NCBI GenBank assembly: GCA_902494765.1
Contig: CABUUK010000014.1
Span: forward strand, 1 to 40,283
Direction: 5' to 3'
Source of the DNA: an uncultured Collinsella sp.
GTDB lineage: Bacteria; Actinomycetota; Coriobacteriia; Coriobacteriales; Coriobacteriaceae
Length of the DNA: 40,283 nucleotides
This document shows, piece by piece, positions 37,650 through 40,283 of this stretch (its first letter is position 1; every line of letters begins with the position of its first letter). Position numbers and translations under genes: made by a program. Below the pieces are notes generated by a model. That model saw only the letters and a program-made list of their open reading frames with translations. It was not told where the DNA came from and did no database searches.

Positions 37650-38360
37650 ATGGGTCAGAAAGTCTACCCCACCGGCTTCCGTCTTGGCATCACCGAGAAC
37701 TGGCGCTCCCGCTGGTTCGCAGAGAAGGATTACGCTAAGACCCTCGGTAACGATCTCGAGATCCGCAAGTACCTCGAGAAGCGTCTTTCCCGCGCAGCTG
37801 TCTCCCGCGTCGAGATCGAGCGCGCTGGCGACAAGGTGAAGGTCATCATCCTCACCGCTCGCCCTGGCGTTGTCATCGGTAAGAAGGGTGCCGAGATCGA
37901 TACCCTCCGCACCGAGCTCGAGAAGGTTGCTGGCGTCTCCAAGGGCCAGCTCTCCGTCGACGTTGTCGAGATCAAGCGCCCCGAGCTCGACGCCAACCTC
38001 GTTGCTCAGTCTATCGCCGAGCAGCTCGAGGGCCGCGTTGCCTTCCGTCGCGCCATGCGCAAGGCTGTCCAGTCCGCCCGCAAGGCCGGCGCTAAGGGCA
38101 TCCGTATCCAGTGCTCCGGTCGTCTCGGCGGTGCCGAGATGGGCCGTCGTGAGTGGTACCGTGAGGGTCGCGTGCCTCTGCACACCCTCCGTGCCAAGAT
38201 CGACTACGGCACGGCTGTCGCCAGCACCACCATGGGCGCTTGCGGCGTGAAGGTCTGGATCTACCTGGGCGAGAAGCTCCCGGGCCAGCCTGTTCCCAAC
38301 CCTGCACTCGAGGGCTCTTCCCGTCCTCGTCGTCGTAACTCCGAGAGGAGGGGTCAGTAG
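37650..38360 (+). CDS. rpsC: 30S ribosomal protein S3
   Basis: 236 residues: MGQKVYPTGFRLGITENWRSRWFA, the KH domain with IILTARPGVVIGKKGAEIDTL, and the C-terminal domain with IRIQCSGRLGGAEMGRREWYREGRVPLHTLRAKIDYG. S3 is at the mRNA entry channel of the 30S subunit. AAAGGAGG lies inside the end of rplV. Its stop codon overlaps the rplP GTG by one base. Confidence 0.98.
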   Translation: MGQKVYPTGFRLGITENWRSRWFAEKDYAKTLGNDLEIRKYLEKRLSRAAVSRVEIERAGDKVKVIILTARPGVVIGKKGAEIDTLRTELEKVAGVSKGQLSVDVVEIKRPELDANLVAQSIAEQLEGRVAFRRAMRKAVQSARKAGAKGIRIQCSGRLGGAEMGRREWYREGRVPLHTLRAKIDYGTAVASTTMGACGVKVWIYLGEKLPGQPVPNPALEGSSRPRRRNSERRGQ

Positions 38361-38863
38361 TGCTTGCCCCTAAGCGTATTCTTCACCGCAAGGTGCAGCG
38401 TGGCTCCATGAAGGGCCAGGCCAAGGGTAATACCGAGCTGCATTTCGGCGAGTTTGGTATCCAGGCTCTCGAGGCCCATTGGATCACCAACCGTCAGATC
38501 GAGGCCGCTCGTATTGCCATGACCCGCTACATGAAGCGTGGCGGTCGTGTCTACATCACGATCTTCCCCGATAAGCCCATCACCAAGAAGCCTGCCGAGA
38601 CTCGCATGGGTTCTGGTAAGGGTAACCCCGAGGAGTGGGTGGCCGTCGTCAAGCCCGGCCGCATCATGTTCGAGGTCAAGGGCGTGCCCGAGGAGGTCGC
38701 TCGCGAGGCTCTGCGTCTTGCACAGCACAAGCTTCCCATCAAGACCAAGATTGTTACTGCCAAGAACGCTGAGCAGCGCATCGAGAAGGAGATGGCTGAG
38801 GAGGCCGCTCTCGAGGCCAAGTGGGCTGCTGAGGACGCCGCCGCCGCCAAGGAGGAGAACTAA
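38360..38863 (+). CDS. rplP: 50S ribosomal protein L16, with C-terminal tail
   Basis: 167 residues from a GTG that overlaps the rpsC stop; GAGAGGAGG is upstream. The core is typical: LAPKRILHRKVQRGSMKGQAKGNTELHFGEFGIQALE, GGRVYITIFPDKPITKKPAETRMGSGKGNPEEWVAVVKPGRIMFEV. L16 organises the A-site side of the 50S. The family is usually about 137-145 residues; here about 25 extra, acidic and Ala-rich residues follow (EKEMAEEAALEAKWAAEDAA), likely a flexible or helical tail. Confidence 0.97.
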   Translation: MLAPKRILHRKVQRGSMKGQAKGNTELHFGEFGIQALEAHWITNRQIEAARIAMTRYMKRGGRVYITIFPDKPITKKPAETRMGSGKGNPEEWVAVVKPGRIMFEVKGVPEEVAREALRLAQHKLPIKTKIVTAKNAEQRIEKEMAEEAALEAKWAAEDAAAAKEEN

Positions 38864-39078
38864 TGAAGCCCGCAGAGATTCGTGAGCTCTCGGACGCTCA
38901 GCTCGTTGAGAAGCTGAAGGAAATGCGCGCCGAGCTCTTTAACCTTCGTTTCCAGATGGCCACCAGCCAGCTGGACAACACCGCTCGCGTCAACACCGTG
39001 AAGAAGGACATCGCTCGCGTCCTCACGGAGCAGCGCGCCCGCGAGATCGCAGCGGAGAAGTCCGCTGTCGCCGAGTAG
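38863..39078 (+). CDS. rpmC: 50S ribosomal protein L29
   Basis: 71 residues: PAEIRELSDAQLVEKLKEMRAELFNLRFQMATSQLDNTARVNTVKKDIARVLT. A two-helix protein near the tunnel exit. The ATG overlaps the rplP stop by one base (TAATG). Confidence 0.97.
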   Translation: MKPAEIRELSDAQLVEKLKEMRAELFNLRFQMATSQLDNTARVNTVKKDIARVLTEQRAREIAAEKSAVAE

Positions 39079-39094
39079 GACCTAAGGAGAGAAC

Positions 39095-39355
39095 ATGACT
39101 GATTCGCGTAACTCGCGTAAGGTCCGTACGGGTGTCGTTACCTCCGTCTCCGGTGCCAAGACCATTGTTGTCACCATCACCGAGCGCAAGCGTCACCCCA
39201 AGTACGGCAAGATGATGACCAGCTCCAAGAAGCTGCACGCTCACGACGAGGAGTGCACGGCTGGCGTGGGCGATACCGTCCGCGTTATGGAGACCCGTCC
39301 TATGTCCAAGATGAAGCGTTGGCGCCTCATCGAGGTCGTCGAGCGCGCTAAATAA
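39095..39355 (+). CDS. rpsQ: 30S ribosomal protein S17
   Basis: 86 residues of the OB-fold S17 family: RKVRTGVVTSVSGAKTIVVTITERKRHPKYGKMMTSSKKLHAHDEE, then VGDTVRVMETRPMSKMKRWRLIEVVERAK. S17 binds 16S rRNA and helps early assembly. TAAGGAG is upstream. It is followed by a 118-base structured gap before rplN. Confidence 0.98.
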   Translation: MTDSRNSRKVRTGVVTSVSGAKTIVVTITERKRHPKYGKMMTSSKKLHAHDEECTAGVGDTVRVMETRPMSKMKRWRLIEVVERAK

Positions 39356-39382
39356 GCAGTCGCTCTTACGACTTGTACGTTT

Positions 39383-39448
39383 CCGAAGATGTGCGTATGC
39401 CTGGCTTGCATACCACGGGCCGTATAAAGGCTGCGCACCTCTCTTCGG
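39383..39448 (+). promoter_or_regulatory. Folded leader before rplN
   Basis: Three nested elements: CCGAAGA (39383-39389) with TCTTCGG (39442-39448), GTGCG (39391-39395) with CGCAC (39434-39438), and hairpin GTATGC (39395-39400) with GCATAC (39408-39413). It ends 25 bases before the rplN start. It could be a ribosomal-protein-binding leader or an RNA processing site; I do not know the ligand. Confidence 0.5.
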
Positions 39449-39473
39449 TTCTTAGTTCGGAGGAACATCTACC

Positions 39474-39842
39474 ATGATTCAGATGCAAACCATGCTGAAC
39501 GTCGCCGACAACTCCGGCGCTCGCAAGATTCGCTGCATCAAGGTGCTTGGCGGTTCCAAGCGTCGTTATGCAGGCATCGGCGATGTGTTCATCGGTGCTG
39601 TCCAGGAGGCTACCCCTGGCGCCAACGTCAAGAAGAAGGACGTTGTCCGTTGCGTCGTCGTTCGCACCGTTAAGGAGATCCGCCGCAAGGATGGCTCCTA
39701 CATTCGCTTTGATGAGAACGCCTGCGTTGTCATCAACAACGATGGTTCGCCCGTCGGCACCCGTATCTTCGGGCCTGTCGCTCGCGAGCTTCGTGACAAG
39801 AAGTACATGAAGATCGTCTCGCTCGCTCCCGAGACCCTGTAG
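39474..39842 (+). CDS. rplN: 50S ribosomal protein L14
   Basis: 122 residues, matching L14 over its length: MIQMQTMLNVADNSGARKIRCIKVLGGSKRRYAGIGDVFIGAV, then DVVRCVVVRTVKEIRRKDGSYIRFDENACVVINN, and GTRIFGPVARELRDK. It lies at the subunit interface and binds the silencing factor RsfS. TTCGGAGGA precedes the ATG. First gene of the L14-L24 part of the spc operon. Confidence 0.98.
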   Translation: MIQMQTMLNVADNSGARKIRCIKVLGGSKRRYAGIGDVFIGAVQEATPGANVKKKDVVRCVVVRTVKEIRRKDGSYIRFDENACVVINNDGSPVGTRIFGPVARELRDKKYMKIVSLAPETL

Positions 39843-39855
39843 TTAGGGGAGATAT

Positions 39856-40161
39856 ATGTATATCAAGAAGGGCGATAAGGTCCAGGTTCTCTCTGGTAAG
39901 GATCGCGGCAAGCAGGGCGTTGTCCTGCGTGCTCTCCCCGCCGAGAACAAGGTCGTTGTCGAGGGCGTTTCGGTCGTCAAGAAGGCCGTCAAGCCCAACG
40001 CTGCCAACCAGCAGGGCGGCATCGTTTCGCAGGAGGCTCCCATCGACGCCTCCAACGTCAATCTCGTTTGCCCCGAGTGCGGTAAGGTTACCCGCGTCGG
40101 TCACGAGAAGGACGGCAAGAACAAGCTGCGCGTCTGCAAGAAGTGCGGCCACAAGTTCTAA
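39856..40161 (+). CDS. rplX: 50S ribosomal protein L24, zinc-ribbon form
   Basis: 101 residues: YIKKGDKVQVLSGKDRGKQGVVLRALPAENKVVVEGV is the KOW domain. The C-terminus has CPECGKVTRVG and CKKCGHKF, four Cys that form a zinc ribbon, a form found in some bacterial L24 proteins. L24 is one of the first proteins to bind 23S rRNA in assembly. It follows rplN by 13 bases. The next spc gene would be rplE, but a hairpin intervenes. Confidence 0.97.
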   Translation: MYIKKGDKVQVLSGKDRGKQGVVLRALPAENKVVVEGVSVVKKAVKPNAANQQGGIVSQEAPIDASNVNLVCPECGKVTRVGHEKDGKNKLRVCKKCGHKF

Positions 40162-40213
40162 GCTGCCCGCAACAACAAGTTGCCAGCAAAGGCCCGGATG
40201 CCCCACGTGAACT

Positions 40214-40254
40214 GCCTCCCATTTCTTGGACATGAGAAATGGGAGGCTTTCTTT
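40214..40254 (+). terminator. Terminator-like hairpin after rplX
   Basis: A 12-bp perfect stem, GCCTCCCATTTC (40214-40225) with GAAATGGGAGGC (40236-40247), is followed by TTTCTTT. It should end or attenuate transcription before the next gene, which is outside the window; an ATG at 40280 preceded by GAGGG could be its start, but too little is visible to say. Confidence 0.8.
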
Positions 40255-40283
40255 ATGCGCGTTGATTTGAGGGTGAAGCATGA

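Overview
The window is a GC-rich chromosomal segment that looks like a member of the Coriobacteriia, most likely Collinsella or a close relative. The pointers are actinobacterial-style RpoB and RpoC, GTG and TTG starts on highly expressed genes, and a Firmicutes-style type II fatty acid synthesis cluster. The genus is inferred from general resemblance, not from a search.

Layout. At 1-3.6 kb there is a truncated GH13 glycosidase, a uracil/hypoxanthine-DNA-glycosylase-family gene, an unrecognised gene on the minus strand and a class I aminotransferase. At 3.7-5.2 kb a structured palindromic element is followed by the rplJ promoter, an L10 leader with attenuator, and rplJ-rplL. galU (5.4-6.4 kb) sits between rplL and rpoB. 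rpoB-rpoC fill 6.6-14.6 kb. An ECF sigma factor and a membrane protein follow (14.9-16.5 kb), then a second element and the str operon rpsL-rpsG-fusA-rpsJ, which has no tuf. At 20.5-30.7 kb birA is divergent from fabH-acpP-fabK-fabD-fabG-fabF-accB-fabZ-accC-accDA. After it come an orphan PTS IIC-like protein, a CDF metal exporter and a histidine phosphatase. A third element precedes the S10/spc ribosomal genes rplC to rplX (34.4-40.2 kb), which are cut by hairpins and extra promoter-like signals.

How it works together. This is a core-information locus (ribosome, RNA polymerase, EF-G) whose usual superoperon has been split by galU and by a complete lipid-synthesis module. The lipid module is self-contained: BirA can biotinylate AccB, AccC and the fused AccDA make malonyl-CoA, FabD loads ACP, and FabH, FabF, FabG, FabZ and FabK run chain elongation.

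Most unusual observations. (1) Three copies of a 130-165 bp structured element (3722-3851, 16684-16822, 33949-34113) share a conserved core and a TTAAT-loop hairpin. Each is enclosed by a long, nearly perfect inverted repeat whose sequence differs at each locus, and each lies, in the same orientation, just upstream of a ribosomal-protein operon. (2) RpoC carries a long C-terminal extension containing a domain that resembles the C-terminal domain of the RNA polymerase alpha subunit, with the alpha DNA-contact residues Arg, Asn, Gly and Lys kept. (3) Ribosomal protein S12 has Arg at position 88, where Lys is usual. (4) Coding sequence just before two of the elements changes sharply to codons ending in A or C.
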